Numbered from the stretch's first letter, positions 29,366 to 38,533 are shown. The stretch: 64,000 nucleotides of DNA from Roseomonas sp. (GCA_020249285.1 JADCFX010000003.1:1-64000); one strand, 5' to 3'. Translations and numbers: made by a program. The notes: generated by a model not told the origin, from the sequence alone.

Positions 29366-30049
29366 ATGTATGTCGAACAGCGCCAATATACCTTCCATCC
29401 GGGCAAGATGCCGCTTTGGATGGATGCCTATCAAAGCCTCGGTGGCCCGGCTTCGGCCCGGCACATGGGGCCAATGCTCGGCTTCTTTCAGGTGGAAATC
29501 GGCACCTTCAACCGCGTCGTCTTCTTCCGCGGCTGGGATGATATTGATACCCGCGAAGCCTGCCTGGCAGCGCGCGAAGCCGATCCGGATTGGCAGGCCT
29601 TTCGCAAGCGCTCGGCCGAGGTGGGCGCGCTCGCCCAGCAGGAAGTCAAGCTCCTGAAAACCGTGCCCTTTTCACCCATCACCCAGGCCAAGGGCTTCCA
29701 ATTCAAGCGGGAAATCGGTGGCACGGGCATGTTCGTGGATCACCGCACCTATGATTTCCACCCCGGCAAGATGGCCGGCTGGCTGGAAGCTTATGAAAAA
29801 TACGGCCTGCCGGTGCAAAAGCGCATGCTCGGCCAGCTGCTGCTTTTCGCGGTGACCGAGATTGGGCCGATCAACCAGGTGGTCTTCATGTGGGCCTATG
29901 AGGGCCTGGGTGACCGCGACCGCCGCCGCACCGCGATGATGAGCGACCCGGGCTGGGCAGAATTCGGCAAGGTTATTGCGCCGATGGGCGCGCTGAAGCA
30001 GCAGACAGTGATGGAAATGAAGCCGACGGCGTTTTCGCCGGTGAAGTGA
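29366..30049 (+). CDS. NIPSNAP family protein with two tandem domains
   Basis: The 227-residue protein contains two related NIPSNAP (dimeric alpha/beta barrel) units: YVEQRQYTFHPGKMPLWMDAYQSLGGPASARHMG and, from about residue 115, VDHRTYDFHPGKMAGWLEAYEKYGLPVQKRMLG. The paired YTFHPGKM / YDFHPGKM and RMLG / RHMG motifs show the internal duplication. The track start at 29294 is replaced by the Met at 29366, which follows GGGGAG. NIPSNAP proteins have no settled bacterial function. A strong stem-loop ends the transcript. Confidence 0.92.
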   Translation: MYVEQRQYTFHPGKMPLWMDAYQSLGGPASARHMGPMLGFFQVEIGTFNRVVFFRGWDDIDTREACLAAREADPDWQAFRKRSAEVGALAQQEVKLLKTVPFSPITQAKGFQFKREIGGTGMFVDHRTYDFHPGKMAGWLEAYEKYGLPVQKRMLGQLLLFAVTEIGPINQVVFMWAYEGLGDRDRRRTAMMSDPGWAEFGKVIAPMGALKQQTVMEMKPTAFSPVK

Positions 30050-30058
30050 ATGGCGGCT

Positions 30059-30085
30059 CGCGCCAGGGCAGCAGGCCCTGGCGCG
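30059..30085 (+). terminator. Strong stem-loop terminator candidate after the NIPSNAP gene
   Basis: CGCGCCAGGGC-AGCAG-GCCCTGGCGCG is a perfect 11-bp GC-rich stem with a 5-nt loop, beginning 10 bp after the stop codon. A U run is absent, but the position and strength point to transcription ending here. An AT-rich stretch follows (30100-30120), likely the promoter region of the EAL gene. Confidence 0.55.
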
Positions 30086-30160
30086 GTCAAACGCAAGAAA
30101 TAACAAAAAAAATTATCAGAATGCGTTAGCTTAAGCGTCTGTTAATCTTTAGTCTGGCGA

Positions 30161-31801
30161 ATGGGGCTTTCGCCACCGGAAAGAATGATGGAAGGCCCCT
30201 TGCCATTGCAGCAGCGTGCTTCATCGCGCCGAAGCAAAGACCGCTTTGTGGTCTTTGCCTTTGCGGCTGCTGAATTATTGGTGGAAACTGATCTCCGTGG
30301 CGTGATCTCCTTCGCCGAAGGCGCCTTTCGGGCACGTTTTGGTCGGGTAGCAGAAGATTTCATCGGGCAGCCCGTGATCTCGCTGGTCGCGCCGTCAGAT
30401 CGGCCGGCCTTCGCTACGGCTTTGGCGCTTTTGTCGGAACATGGGCGACTGAAGCCGGCGGTCATCAAACTTGCAGATGAAGAAGCGTCCGCCTTCAGTG
30501 TGGCTGGCCTCAAGCTCGGTGATTCTGCGGCCAAGCTGGCGCTGACTTTCGCCCCCTTGCCGCGGGAATTGCCCGGCGGCCCGCTGCCCGGTGGCCCTGG
30601 CCTGGCAAGCATGGCCGAGGAAATCCTGCGCTCTGGCGCGCCTGGCGGACCGGTGGGCTTTCTAGAATTGACCGGCCCTTCGGGCCGCTTTGTGCCGGGC
30701 GGTGAAGTCAATCGGGAAATCCAGGAAGAATTGAACAGGCAGGCTGGCGAAGGCGCGGTAGCCACTGAACTTGCCGCCGGGCGATACGGCCTTTTGCCTG
30801 GGCAGACGCCGCTTGATCTGCCGACCCTGACTTCGGCCGTTGCTGAAATCCTCAAGGATCGCGGCGTCAATGATGTCTCGGTCGGCGCCATGGCGGTGGG
30901 GCTTGAGGCAGAGGGGCTAAGCCCAGTCCAGGCGACACGGGCGCTGCGCTTTGCCCTCGCGGCCTTTGCACGCGGTGGCAATGATGCGCTGGAAAAGGCA
31001 GGTTTTGCTGGGGGGTTGGCGGGGTTTTTGGACAGCGCCTCAGAACGGGCATCGGTACTTCGGCGTAGTATCGCGGAACGGCGCTTCCGCATGGCCTTCC
31101 AGCCCATCGTGTCGATCGCTGATCGCGAACCGCATCATTTTGAGGCGCTGATCCGCCCGCTTCAGGCCGATGATTCTGCCATGTCACATCCCGGCGAATT
31201 CGTAGCGCTAGCTGAGGCTGTGGGCCTGACCGAGGAACTTGATTGGGCCGTGGTCAGCGCGGTGTGTGAAGCGGCGGGCGCGGCGGGCGGCACCCGCGTG
31301 GCCTGCAATCTGTCCGGGCTTTCGCTACAAAGCCCCAAATTCCGCGAGGATATGAAAACGCTCCTGGAAAACACCCCCGGCATGGCGGAACGCCTGGTGG
31401 TTGAAATCACCGAAACCGCCGAAATCGAGCAGGAGCATGAGGCGGTTCGCATGATCGAATTGCTGCGGGAGCATAAGATCCCCGTCTGCCTGGATGATTT
31501 TGGCGCTGGTGCAGCGGCCTTTCGATATTTGCGCGCCTTCAAGGTGGATTATGTGAAGGTGGATGGCATTTACGTCGCCAATGCCTTGCAGAGCGAACGA
31601 GATCGGGGCTTTATCGCCGCCATGGTGGACCTTGCCCGCACAGTTGGCGCCCAGGTGGTGGCTGAACGCATTGAAACCGAGGAAGAAGCAGCGCTGATGC
31701 TGGAACTCGGCGTGCGCTATGGCCAGGGCTATCTTTTTGGCAAACCGAAGATGGAATTGGCCGTGCGCAAGGCGGGCCAAACCTGGCAAGAAGAAAAGTG
31801 A
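30161..31801 (+). CDS. PAS-EAL domain cyclic-di-GMP phosphodiesterase
   Basis: The 546-residue protein has an N-terminal PAS-like fold (RFVVFAFAAAELLVETDLRGVISFAEGAFRARFG), a middle helical region of unknown type, and a C-terminal EAL domain from about residue 310. EAL residues look intact: FEALIRP, the NLSG Asn, VEITET, CLDDFGAG, DYVKVDG, an AERIET Glu and GYLFGKP. No GGDEF domain is present, so it should degrade c-di-GMP to pGpG. No membrane helix is visible. The ATG at 30161 has a weak ribosome-binding site; the ATG at 30185 is an alternative. The stop overlaps the glycosyltransferase start (GTGA), which couples c-di-GMP turnover to surface glycan genes. Confidence 0.9.
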   Translation: MGLSPPERMMEGPLPLQQRASSRRSKDRFVVFAFAAAELLVETDLRGVISFAEGAFRARFGRVAEDFIGQPVISLVAPSDRPAFATALALLSEHGRLKPAVIKLADEEASAFSVAGLKLGDSAAKLALTFAPLPRELPGGPLPGGPGLASMAEEILRSGAPGGPVGFLELTGPSGRFVPGGEVNREIQEELNRQAGEGAVATELAAGRYGLLPGQTPLDLPTLTSAVAEILKDRGVNDVSVGAMAVGLEAEGLSPVQATRALRFALAAFARGGNDALEKAGFAGGLAGFLDSASERASVLRRSIAERRFRMAFQPIVSIADREPHHFEALIRPLQADDSAMSHPGEFVALAEAVGLTEELDWAVVSAVCEAAGAAGGTRVACNLSGLSLQSPKFREDMKTLLENTPGMAERLVVEITETAEIEQEHEAVRMIELLREHKIPVCLDDFGAGAAAFRYLRAFKVDYVKVDGIYVANALQSERDRGFIAAMVDLARTVGAQVVAERIETEEEAALMLELGVRYGQGYLFGKPKMELAVRKAGQTWQEEK

Positions 31802-32901
31802 CCGCCACGGCGCCGCCGCGCCTTTGCGTGGTGATCCCCTGTTTCAATGAGGCTGCGAATGTCGCGCCCATGGTGGCGCGGCTGGATGCGACCTTGGCCG
31901 GAATCGCCTGGGAAGCGATTTTCGTTGATGATGACAGCCCGGATGGCACCGCCACCGCCGTGCGTGCCATTGCTGCAGAAGATCAGCGTATCCGGTGCAT
32001 CCGGCGGATTGGGCGGCGCGGTCTTGCTTCCGCCTGCATCGAAGGAATGCTCGCCACATCCGCCCCTTATCTTGCGGTGATTGATGGCGATTTGCAGCAT
32101 GATGAAACGATCCTGCCGCGCATGTTGGAAGCGCTTGAAAGCGGTGCCTCGGATATCGTGATTGGCAGCCGCAATATCGAAGGCGGCGATAAGCAAGGCG
32201 GGCTTACCGCCGCACGGCAAATGATTTCCGATACCGGCGCCGCTTTGGCCAATGCTGCATTGCCGATACGCGTTAGTGACCCGATGAGCGGTTTTTTCGC
32301 CCTGCCGCGCACATTGTTTGAGGAAGTGGCGCCACGCCTGACCGGCACGGGTTTCAAGATTTTGCTGGATATTCTGCTGTCAGCGAAGCGGCCGTTGCGG
32401 AGCCTGGAAATCCCTTATTCTTTCCGCGCGCGTGTGGCGGGTGAAAGCAAGCTGGATGCGGCGGTGCTGCTGGAATTCGCGGGCTTGCTTGCGGATAAGG
32501 CGCTTGGCGGCGTTGTGCCGCTGCGCTTTTTGTCTTTCGCGGCGGTGGGCGCGATTGGCGTGCTGGTGCATCTGGCCGTGCTTGGGCTGCTGCATGGGCT
32601 GGGCGGCATTGGCTTCAATGCCGCGCAATGGGCGGCCACATTGGTCGCCATGACGGCGAATTTCCTGCTGAATAATCGCATCACCTATCGCGATCGGCGC
32701 CTGCGTGGCCCTGCGCTGCTGCGCGGGCTTGTGGTGTTTTACTTGGTTTGCGGGCTGGGGGCGGTGGCAAATATCGGCATTGCCAATCTGCTGCTGCGTG
32801 ATGGCGTGCTGGCCTGGGGGTTGGCCGGCGCGGCAGGGGCGGCGCTGACCGTGGTGTGGAATTACGCGGTCTCCGCCACGCTGGTTTGGCGCGCCAAGTG
32901 A
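31798..32901 (+). CDS. GT2 dolichol-phosphate-mannose-synthase-like glycosyltransferase with GtrA domain
   Basis: The first 235 residues form a GT2 enzyme: LCVVIPCFNEAANVAPMVARLD, the DDDSPDGT nucleotide-binding motif, the VIDGDLQHDE metal motif and DPMSGFFALPR, which is typical of polyprenyl-phosphate glycosyltransferases (DPM1/ArnC type). The C-terminal 120 residues are a four-helix GtrA domain (FLSFAAVGAIGVLVHLAVLGLL ... ANFLLNNRITYRDRR). It likely charges a polyprenyl phosphate with a sugar and may flip it. The start is GTG at 31798. It is coupled by GTGA to both the EAL gene before and the GT39 gene after it. Confidence 0.93.
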   Translation: MTATAPPRLCVVIPCFNEAANVAPMVARLDATLAGIAWEAIFVDDDSPDGTATAVRAIAAEDQRIRCIRRIGRRGLASACIEGMLATSAPYLAVIDGDLQHDETILPRMLEALESGASDIVIGSRNIEGGDKQGGLTAARQMISDTGAALANAALPIRVSDPMSGFFALPRTLFEEVAPRLTGTGFKILLDILLSAKRPLRSLEIPYSFRARVAGESKLDAAVLLEFAGLLADKALGGVVPLRFLSFAAVGAIGVLVHLAVLGLLHGLGGIGFNAAQWAATLVAMTANFLLNNRITYRDRRLRGPALLRGLVVFYLVCGLGAVANIGIANLLLRDGVLAWGLAGAAGAALTVVWNYAVSATLVWRAK

Positions 32902-34352
32902 ACCCTTGGCTGGGTGCGCTTGTTGCGCTGACGGGGTTGCGCCTGGTGCTGGCGGCGATCCTGCCGCTTTCCCCGGATGAGGCTTATTACTGGGTCTGGT
33001 CGCGCCATTTGCAGGGCGGCTATTTGGACCATCCGCCGATGGTCGCGATCTTCATTTGGCTGGGCACGGCGCTGCTGGGCGATAACGCGCTCGGCGTGCG
33101 GATATTGGGGCCGGTTTCGTTATTCATTGGTTCGCTGATGCTGGCACGCACGGCGGAAGACCTTTTCCCTGGGAGCCACGCGGGTCCATGGGCGGCGGCG
33201 CTGATGAATGCGACGCTTTTTGCAGCGCTTGGCGCCGTGACCATGACGCCCGACACACCCTTGCTGTTCTTCTGGGTGGCGACGCTATGGGCCGTGGCGC
33301 GGGCGCATCGGAGTGGCAATGCGCGCTGGTGGCTTGCTGCTGGGGTTTTTGCGGGTGGTGCGCTGCTGTCCAAATACACGGCGGCTTTGCTCGGCTTCGG
33401 GTTGGTGCTTTGGCTGCTGATGTTGCCCGAAGCTCGACGCTGGCTGATGCGCTGGCAGCTTTGGGTGGGGGGCGCGCTGGCGGTGGCGCTTTTCTCTCCG
33501 GTCATTTTCTGGAATGCGACGCATGAATGGGCATCCTTCGCCAAGCAGGGCGGGCGCACGGCGGCCGGCGGCGCGGGGCAAAGTCTGCGCTGGCTTGGTG
33601 AATTGCTGGGTGGGCAGGTGGCTTTGGTGACGCCGCTCGTCTTCCTGTTGTGCGTGGTTGGCATCGCGATGGCGGCGCGGGTGGTCTGGCGCCAGCGCGA
33701 TACGGGTGCGGCGCTGCTGCTGGCGCTGATCCTGCCCGGGGCGGCGATCTTTCTCTGGCAGGCTTTGGGCAGCCGCGTGCAGGGGAATTGGCCGGCAATC
33801 CTATACCCGAGTGCCGCCATCGCCGCCGCCGCGTTGCTGCCTGCTGGCTGGCTGCGACTTCGCATGCCTGCGCTGGCGCTGGGCTTTGCCATGGCCGGCG
33901 CGGCCTATCTGCAAGCCACCGCCGCGCCCTTGCCCCTGCCGCGACGCCAGGACCCGACGCTCGCGCGGCTTGGCGGCTGGGATGGGCTGGCGGCGGATTT
34001 GGCGCGGGCCGCCGCGCGCGAAGGCGTGGCCTTCATCGCTGCCGAGGAATATGGCCTCGCTTCCGGCATGGCCTTCCGCTTGCCGCCTGAGCTTCGCGTG
34101 GTGGCGATGGACCCGCGCTGGCGCTTCTTCACCCTGCCGCAGCCGCCCGAGAACACTGCCAGCTTGCTGATCCGAAGCGAAAGACGGGGTGAGGGACCGC
34201 CGCTTTGGCCCAGCGCTGTGCCGATTGAAGGCGATGCCGGCCGATTGATCCGTGCGCGAGGCAGCCAGCAGGCCGAAGCCTATCGGCTGTTTCGCGTTAC
34301 AACCGCGCTGGGCCAGCCGCCAAGTGCGGTTTTGCCGCAACCCAGACGCTGA
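32898..34352 (+). CDS. GT39/ArnT-like membrane glycosyltransferase
   Basis: The protein has about eleven membrane helices and the GT-C motif LSPDEAYYWVWSRHLQGGYLDHPPMVA in the first external loop, nearly the ArnT consensus. It would take the polyprenyl-linked sugar made by the preceding GT2 enzyme and transfer it to an envelope acceptor on the periplasmic side. A C-terminal soluble domain of about 150 residues follows. I move the start from the track's 32856 to the GTG at 32898, which overlaps the previous stop (GTGA). Sugar and acceptor are unknown. Confidence 0.9.
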   Translation: MNPWLGALVALTGLRLVLAAILPLSPDEAYYWVWSRHLQGGYLDHPPMVAIFIWLGTALLGDNALGVRILGPVSLFIGSLMLARTAEDLFPGSHAGPWAAALMNATLFAALGAVTMTPDTPLLFFWVATLWAVARAHRSGNARWWLAAGVFAGGALLSKYTAALLGFGLVLWLLMLPEARRWLMRWQLWVGGALAVALFSPVIFWNATHEWASFAKQGGRTAAGGAGQSLRWLGELLGGQVALVTPLVFLLCVVGIAMAARVVWRQRDTGAALLLALILPGAAIFLWQALGSRVQGNWPAILYPSAAIAAAALLPAGWLRLRMPALALGFAMAGAAYLQATAAPLPLPRRQDPTLARLGGWDGLAADLARAAAREGVAFIAAEEYGLASGMAFRLPPELRVVAMDPRWRFFTLPQPPENTASLLIRSERRGEGPPLWPSAVPIEGDAGRLIRARGSQQAEAYRLFRVTTALGQPPSAVLPQPRR

Positions 34353-34412
34353 TCACGCTTGACCTTGGCGGGTGGCGCGCCTTTATCGAAGAATAACGAA
34401 AGGCTTCCCGCC

Positions 34413-35345
34413 ATGCATATCCTGAAATTCCGCCGCTTTTCCCTGCCCGAGTCCCAGGTCACACCCGAAGCGCTGGTCTTTGGCCGCCGCCAAGCCATGG
34501 CGCTCGGCGCCGGGATGCTGGCCGCTGGCCCCGCCATGGCGCAGCAAGCCGGATTGCCGCCAGCCATGCGCAATACGCGCTACGTCCCGGGCCGCGCCAT
34601 CACCGCTGAACGCGAAGTCACCACCTACAACAACTTCTATGAATTCGGCAGCCACAAGACCATCAGCGCCGCCGCGCAGCGCATGCCCATGCGCCCCTGG
34701 ACGGTGAAGGTGGAAGGTATGGTGGAGAACCCGCGCGATTATGGCATTGAGGATCTGCTCGCGCGCATGCCTTTGGAAGAACGCGTCTATCGCCTGCGCT
34801 GCGTGGAAGCCTGGGCCATGGTGGTGCCCTGGACCGGCTTTCCGCTTTCCGCCCTGCTCGCCGAGGTAAAGCCGCTTTCTTCCGCGCGCTATGTCGTGTT
34901 CCAGACCGCGACCCTGCCGAGTGTCATGCCAGGCCTGCGGCAAAGCTGGTATCCCTGGCCCTATACGGAAGGCTGCACCCTTGCCGAAGCCGCTAATGAG
35001 CTTTCCTTCATGGTGGTGGGTGCCTATGGCAAGCTACTGCCGCCGCAAAATGGCGGGCCGATCCGTTTCCATCAGCCCTGGAAATACGGCTTCAAAGCCG
35101 GCAAGAGCATTGTGACAATCCGCCTGACCGATCAGCGTCCAGTGTCCTTCTGGGAGAAAATCCAGTCACAGGAATATGGCTTCTGGGCCAATGTGAATCC
35201 CGCCGTGCCGCATCCGCGCTGGAGCCAGGCGCAGGAACGCATGCTCGGCACCGGGGAAACAGTGCCGACGCTGCTTTTCAATGGCTATGGCGAATTCGTC
35301 GCAGATCTCTACACCAATCTGCAACGCGAAAGGCTTTGGGCTTGA
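34413..35345 (+). CDS. msrP: MsrP-type molybdopterin protein-methionine-sulfoxide reductase
   Basis: MsrP (YedY) repairs oxidised Met in periplasmic proteins using a molybdenum cofactor. The 310-residue product (start at the Met at 34413) has a twin-arginine signal GRRQAMALGAGMLAAGPAMAQQ at 24-45. The Mo-ligand Cys is about residue 130 in YRLRCVEAWAMVVPWTGFPLSALL. The C-terminal part includes FHQPWKYGFKAGKSIVTIRL and GYGEFVADLYTNLQRERLWA, typical of the family. Export requires Tat. The usual haem partner MsrQ does not follow; an 85-residue membrane protein does. Confidence 0.94.
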   Translation: MHILKFRRFSLPESQVTPEALVFGRRQAMALGAGMLAAGPAMAQQAGLPPAMRNTRYVPGRAITAEREVTTYNNFYEFGSHKTISAAAQRMPMRPWTVKVEGMVENPRDYGIEDLLARMPLEERVYRLRCVEAWAMVVPWTGFPLSALLAEVKPLSSARYVVFQTATLPSVMPGLRQSWYPWPYTEGCTLAEAANELSFMVVGAYGKLLPPQNGGPIRFHQPWKYGFKAGKSIVTIRLTDQRPVSFWEKIQSQEYGFWANVNPAVPHPRWSQAQERMLGTGETVPTLLFNGYGEFVADLYTNLQRERLWA

Positions 35346-35352
35346 GGGCGTG

Positions 35353-35610
35353 ATGCGCCTGATTGGCCTTGGCCTGTTGCTGCTGGCGGCAGGGCTTTTT
35401 GCGATTTTCGGTGGCGATCCGTTGGGGGCGGTGCTGTTCAGGCTCGACCCTGGAATACTGAATTTGGCGCAGGCCGTGGTGCAGCGCTATCTTCTGCCCG
35501 TGTTGTGGGATGATGTGTTGCTGCCCGTTCTGGAAGCCCCCTCCTGGGTGGTGCCGGCGATCATGGGCGGTGCCATGACCCTATTTGGTTGGATGCGCGC
35601 GCGTGGCTGA
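35353..35610 (+). CDS. Small hypothetical membrane protein after msrP
   Basis: The track ORF starts inside msrP at 35281; the real start is probably the Met at 35353 (MRLIGLGLLLLAAGLFAIFGG), 7 bp after the msrP stop, or the GTG just before it. The 85-residue product has an N-terminal membrane helix, an amphipathic middle (ILNLAQAVVQRYLLPVLWDDVLLPVLEAPS) and a second helix VVPAIMGGAMTLFGWM. It has no His pairs for haem, so it is not MsrQ. Its stop overlaps the GTG start of the sigma-54 activator gene. I do not recognise the family. Confidence 0.65.
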   Translation: MRLIGLGLLLLAAGLFAIFGGDPLGAVLFRLDPGILNLAQAVVQRYLLPVLWDDVLLPVLEAPSWVVPAIMGGAMTLFGWMRARG

Positions 35611-37048
35611 CGGAGAGGCGCGGCATCAGCTTTTGCTGGTGGAGGATTCACCCTCATTAGCCACCGTCTATCAGGAATATCTGCGCGCGGGGCCTTACGA
35701 TATTCGCCATGCGCATTGCATCGCCGATGCGCTGAAATTCGCCGATCAATTGATGCCCGATGGCGTGCTGCTTGATCTGCGTCTACCCGATGGCGATGGG
35801 CTTTCGGTGCTGCGCGAATTGCGCGGGCGCGATCCTGATCTGCCTGTGGTGGTCATGACCGCGCATGGTTCGGTGACGCTGGCGGTGGAAGCGATGCAGG
35901 CCGGGGCCTCGGATTTTCTCGTAAAGCCCTTCGCGCCGGAACGGCTGACGGTGACGGTTGCGAATGTGATGGAACGCGCCGCGCTTCGCCGGCAGGTGGC
36001 GGTGCTGGCGGCGGGCGCGCCGCGCCAGGGTTTTGCCGGCTTCATCGGTGCCGCACCCACCATGCAGGCAGTCTATCGCATTCTTGAAAATGCCGCCGCG
36101 TCTCGTGCGACCGTCTTCGTCACGGGTGAAAGCGGCACCGGCAAGGAATTGGCTGCCGAGGCTGTGCATGGCATTTCGCCCCGCAAGACTGGCCCTTTCA
36201 TCGCCATCAATTGCGCGGCCATCCCCAAGGATTTGATCGAAAGCGAAGTCTTTGGCCATGTGCGCGGCGCCTTTACCGGCGCGGTAGCGGACCGCATCGG
36301 CGCGGCGCGGGCGGCGGATGGCGGGACGCTATTCCTGGATGAAATTTGCGAAATGGATTTGGCGCTGCAAGGCAAGCTGCTGCGCTTCATCCAGACCGGC
36401 ACGTTTCAGCCCGTGGGCAGCGGCAAGCTGATGCAGACCGATGTGCGCTTTGTCTGCGCCACCAATCGCGACCCCTTGGAAGAAGTACGCGCCGGGCGCT
36501 TCCGCGAAGATTTGTATTACCGCCTGCATGTCATCCCCGTGCCATTGCCGCCGCTGCGTGATCGCGGTGATGATGTGCTGGCTTTGGCCGAAGCCTTTCT
36601 GGCGAAAAGCGCCGCCGAGGAAGGCAAGCGCTTTCAGCGGTTTGATGCCGAAGCGCGCGCGGTGCTGATGCGCCACACCTGGCCCGGTAATGTGCGCGAA
36701 TTGGAAAACGCCATTCGCACGGCTGTTGTGCTGCATGATGGCGAAGTGGTGACCGCCGCGATGCTGCCGGCCACGGTGCGGGAGGGTGGGGCGAAGCCCG
36801 CCCCTGCCCCCGCGCCTCTACCGCCGCCGCCGGAACCCCCGAAAGTGCAAGCGGCCCCGCCACCGGTCGCACCAGCGCCGCGCGTCGTTGAATCCACCAA
36901 ACGCATCCGCCCCTTGGCTGATGCGGAACGTGAAGCAATTGAAGAAGCCGTGAAGCTCTGCGGCGGCAATATCGCCAAGGCAGCAGCGTTTTTGGGCATC
37001 AGCCCATCCACGCTTTATCGCAAGCAGGAAAGCTGGCGGCGGCGTTGA
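35603..37048 (+). CDS. Sigma-54-dependent response regulator (NtrC/LuxO class)
   Basis: The protein of about 480 residues has a receiver domain (LLLVEDSPSLATVYQEYL; phospho-Asp in GVLLDLRLPDGDG; Lys in FLVKPFAPE). An AAA+ domain follows with Walker A GESGTGKE, the sigma-54 contact loop GAFTGA intact, and Walker B GGTLFLDEICEMD. A Pro/Ala-rich linker and a Fis-type HTH (AIEEAVKLCGGNIAKAAAFLGISPSTLYRKQESW) complete it. It should activate RpoN promoters. I prefer the GTG at 35603 to the TTG at 35585. No histidine kinase lies next to it, so its partner is elsewhere. Confidence 0.94.
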   Translation: MADGEARHQLLLVEDSPSLATVYQEYLRAGPYDIRHAHCIADALKFADQLMPDGVLLDLRLPDGDGLSVLRELRGRDPDLPVVVMTAHGSVTLAVEAMQAGASDFLVKPFAPERLTVTVANVMERAALRRQVAVLAAGAPRQGFAGFIGAAPTMQAVYRILENAAASRATVFVTGESGTGKELAAEAVHGISPRKTGPFIAINCAAIPKDLIESEVFGHVRGAFTGAVADRIGAARAADGGTLFLDEICEMDLALQGKLLRFIQTGTFQPVGSGKLMQTDVRFVCATNRDPLEEVRAGRFREDLYYRLHVIPVPLPPLRDRGDDVLALAEAFLAKSAAEEGKRFQRFDAEARAVLMRHTWPGNVRELENAIRTAVVLHDGEVVTAAMLPATVREGGAKPAPAPAPLPPPPEPPKVQAAPPPVAPAPRVVESTKRIRPLADAEREAIEEAVKLCGGNIAKAAAFLGISPSTLYRKQESWRRR

Positions 37049-37052
37049 GGTA

Positions 37053-37496
37053 TCAGCGCAAGCCGAGCGCCGTGCGCGCGGCGGCAATCGCCTCATGTGC
37101 AGCTTCGGTCAGATCATAAGCTACCAATTCATGCGGTAGCGCCCAGGCGACCTCACTCACATCATCGCCGGCGCAAGCTTCGCCTTCCAGCCAATGGGCG
37201 GCGAAATCAATGATGGTGTAATGGTAGCGCGCGCGGCCATCCTCATCTTCATTGATGGCATCGAAAACATAGGCAAGCGCCAGCTGGCCCACTTCAATGC
37301 TGGTTTCTTCGCGCAATTCGCGCCGCGCTGCTTCCTCGGCCCTCTCGCCCACATGCTGCGCACCACCGGGCAAAGACCATTGGCCGATGCGAGGTGGCTT
37401 GCCGCGACGCACAAGCAGCACGGCTTCTTCGCGAAAGACAATGCAGCCAATGCCGACCCAGGGGCGGTCAGGATATTCGCGCGGCGGGTTGCTCAC
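37053..37496 (-). CDS. Nudix hydrolase
   Basis: The 147-residue protein carries a complete Nudix box, GAQHVGERAEEAARRELREETSIEVG, matching Gx5Ex7REUxEExGU. It would hydrolyse a nucleoside diphosphate linked to another group, probably ADP-ribose or a similar sugar nucleotide judging by length. It is the last gene of the Gld-like ABC operon: its start overlaps the DUF4340 stop by ATGA. It converges with the sigma-54 activator gene 4 bp away. Confidence 0.92.
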   Translation of the reverse strand: MSNPPREYPDRPWVGIGCIVFREEAVLLVRRGKPPRIGQWSLPGGAQHVGERAEEAARRELREETSIEVGQLALAYVFDAINEDEDGRARYHYTIIDFAAHWLEGEACAGDDVSEVAWALPHELVAYDLTEAAHEAIAAARTALGLR

Positions 37497-38533
37497 CTTG
37501 GTGCAATCGGCGGTTCAGTCGCGGGCGCAGGCGCTTCTTCCTGGCGGCGCAAATCCTCAAGCCGGGGGATCATGGCTTTTTCCTTCCATTGCCCGATTTG
37601 ATAGACCCAGCCGCGCCAACGCGCATTCAAGCGCGCCGCTTCCTCATCACCCTCAGCGGCCAGCGTTACCCAGATTTCCTCGCCCTGCTTGCGCGGGCGG
37701 GCGATGATCGCCAGCCTATCGGTCAATTCAAAGCGCGTCTCACCCAGGGCTTCACCGGGCGCATCGGCTTCGCGCCGTACATCGAGGAAAGTGAGGAATT
37801 CAAAGCTGCGCGTCACCTCATCCAGGCTGATATCATCAGCGGGCGGCGCATCGGCGGGCGTTGTGATGGCAAGCTTGCCATCGGGCTGGCCGCTATGCGT
37901 CAGCACCAGCGCTTCCTCGCCCGCGCGCGCAATCACCACGCGCTGGACGCGTTCGCGCGGCAGGTTCGCGATGTCGCGGTCAAGCCAAAGCTGCGGGTCG
38001 GCATCCACCGGAATGCGCCCTTCGGCGAGCCAAGCCTGGTTTTCATTGGGCCGCCGCACATAAGCGCTTTCCGGCACATTGCCTTGCGTGCGCACGCGCC
38101 GCCGCCCGATCACCAATTCCACCAGCGCCGCGCCTTGCGCATCCAGAACCCGCAGCAGGGTGGAAGTGGCGCCCGCGCGCATCGGGTCTTCCAGGCCAAG
38201 CCGATCAAACATCTCAGGATTGCCCGTGCGCGGTTCCATCAGGCGGAGTTCCGTCAGCCCCGTCAGTAACTCGCGGAGTTTTTCTTGCCGGATCGGATAA
38301 TCCCCCTTGGTCGGCAGCACCCAAACATCACCGCGACGGATGATGTCCAGCGCACCATCATGCCGGCGCACCTCAATCCGCGCAGCATTGGGCAGCCGTT
38401 GCGCCAGGCCCGGAAAGGCAAGTGCGCCCGTACCCACTGGCGGCGCTGGTGGCTGCGGAGGCTTGATCAAAAGCGCGCCCGCCATGGCGATAACGGCGGC
38501 GCTGCCCAGCAAAATTAGGGAACGTCTTTGCAT
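37493..38533 (-). CDS. DUF4340 domain-containing protein
   Basis: The 346-residue protein has an N-terminal membrane anchor (RSLILLGSAAVIAMAGALLI), a Pro-rich linker, then periplasmic beta-rich repeats including IEVRRHDGALDIIRRGDVWVLPTKGDYPIRQEKLRELLTGLTELRLMEPRT, the DUF4340 signature. Genes of this type commonly follow gldG-like genes; their role is unknown. It lies 15 bp downstream of the GldG-like gene and overlaps the Nudix gene. Confidence 0.88.
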   Translation of the reverse strand: MQRRSLILLGSAAVIAMAGALLIKPPQPPAPPVGTGALAFPGLAQRLPNAARIEVRRHDGALDIIRRGDVWVLPTKGDYPIRQEKLRELLTGLTELRLMEPRTGNPEMFDRLGLEDPMRAGATSTLLRVLDAQGAALVELVIGRRRVRTQGNVPESAYVRRPNENQAWLAEGRIPVDADPQLWLDRDIANLPRERVQRVVIARAGEEALVLTHSGQPDGKLAITTPADAPPADDISLDEVTRSFEFLTFLDVRREADAPGEALGETRFELTDRLAIIARPRKQGEEIWVTLAAEGDEEAARLNARWRGWVYQIGQWKEKAMIPRLEDLRRQEEAPAPATEPPIAPR

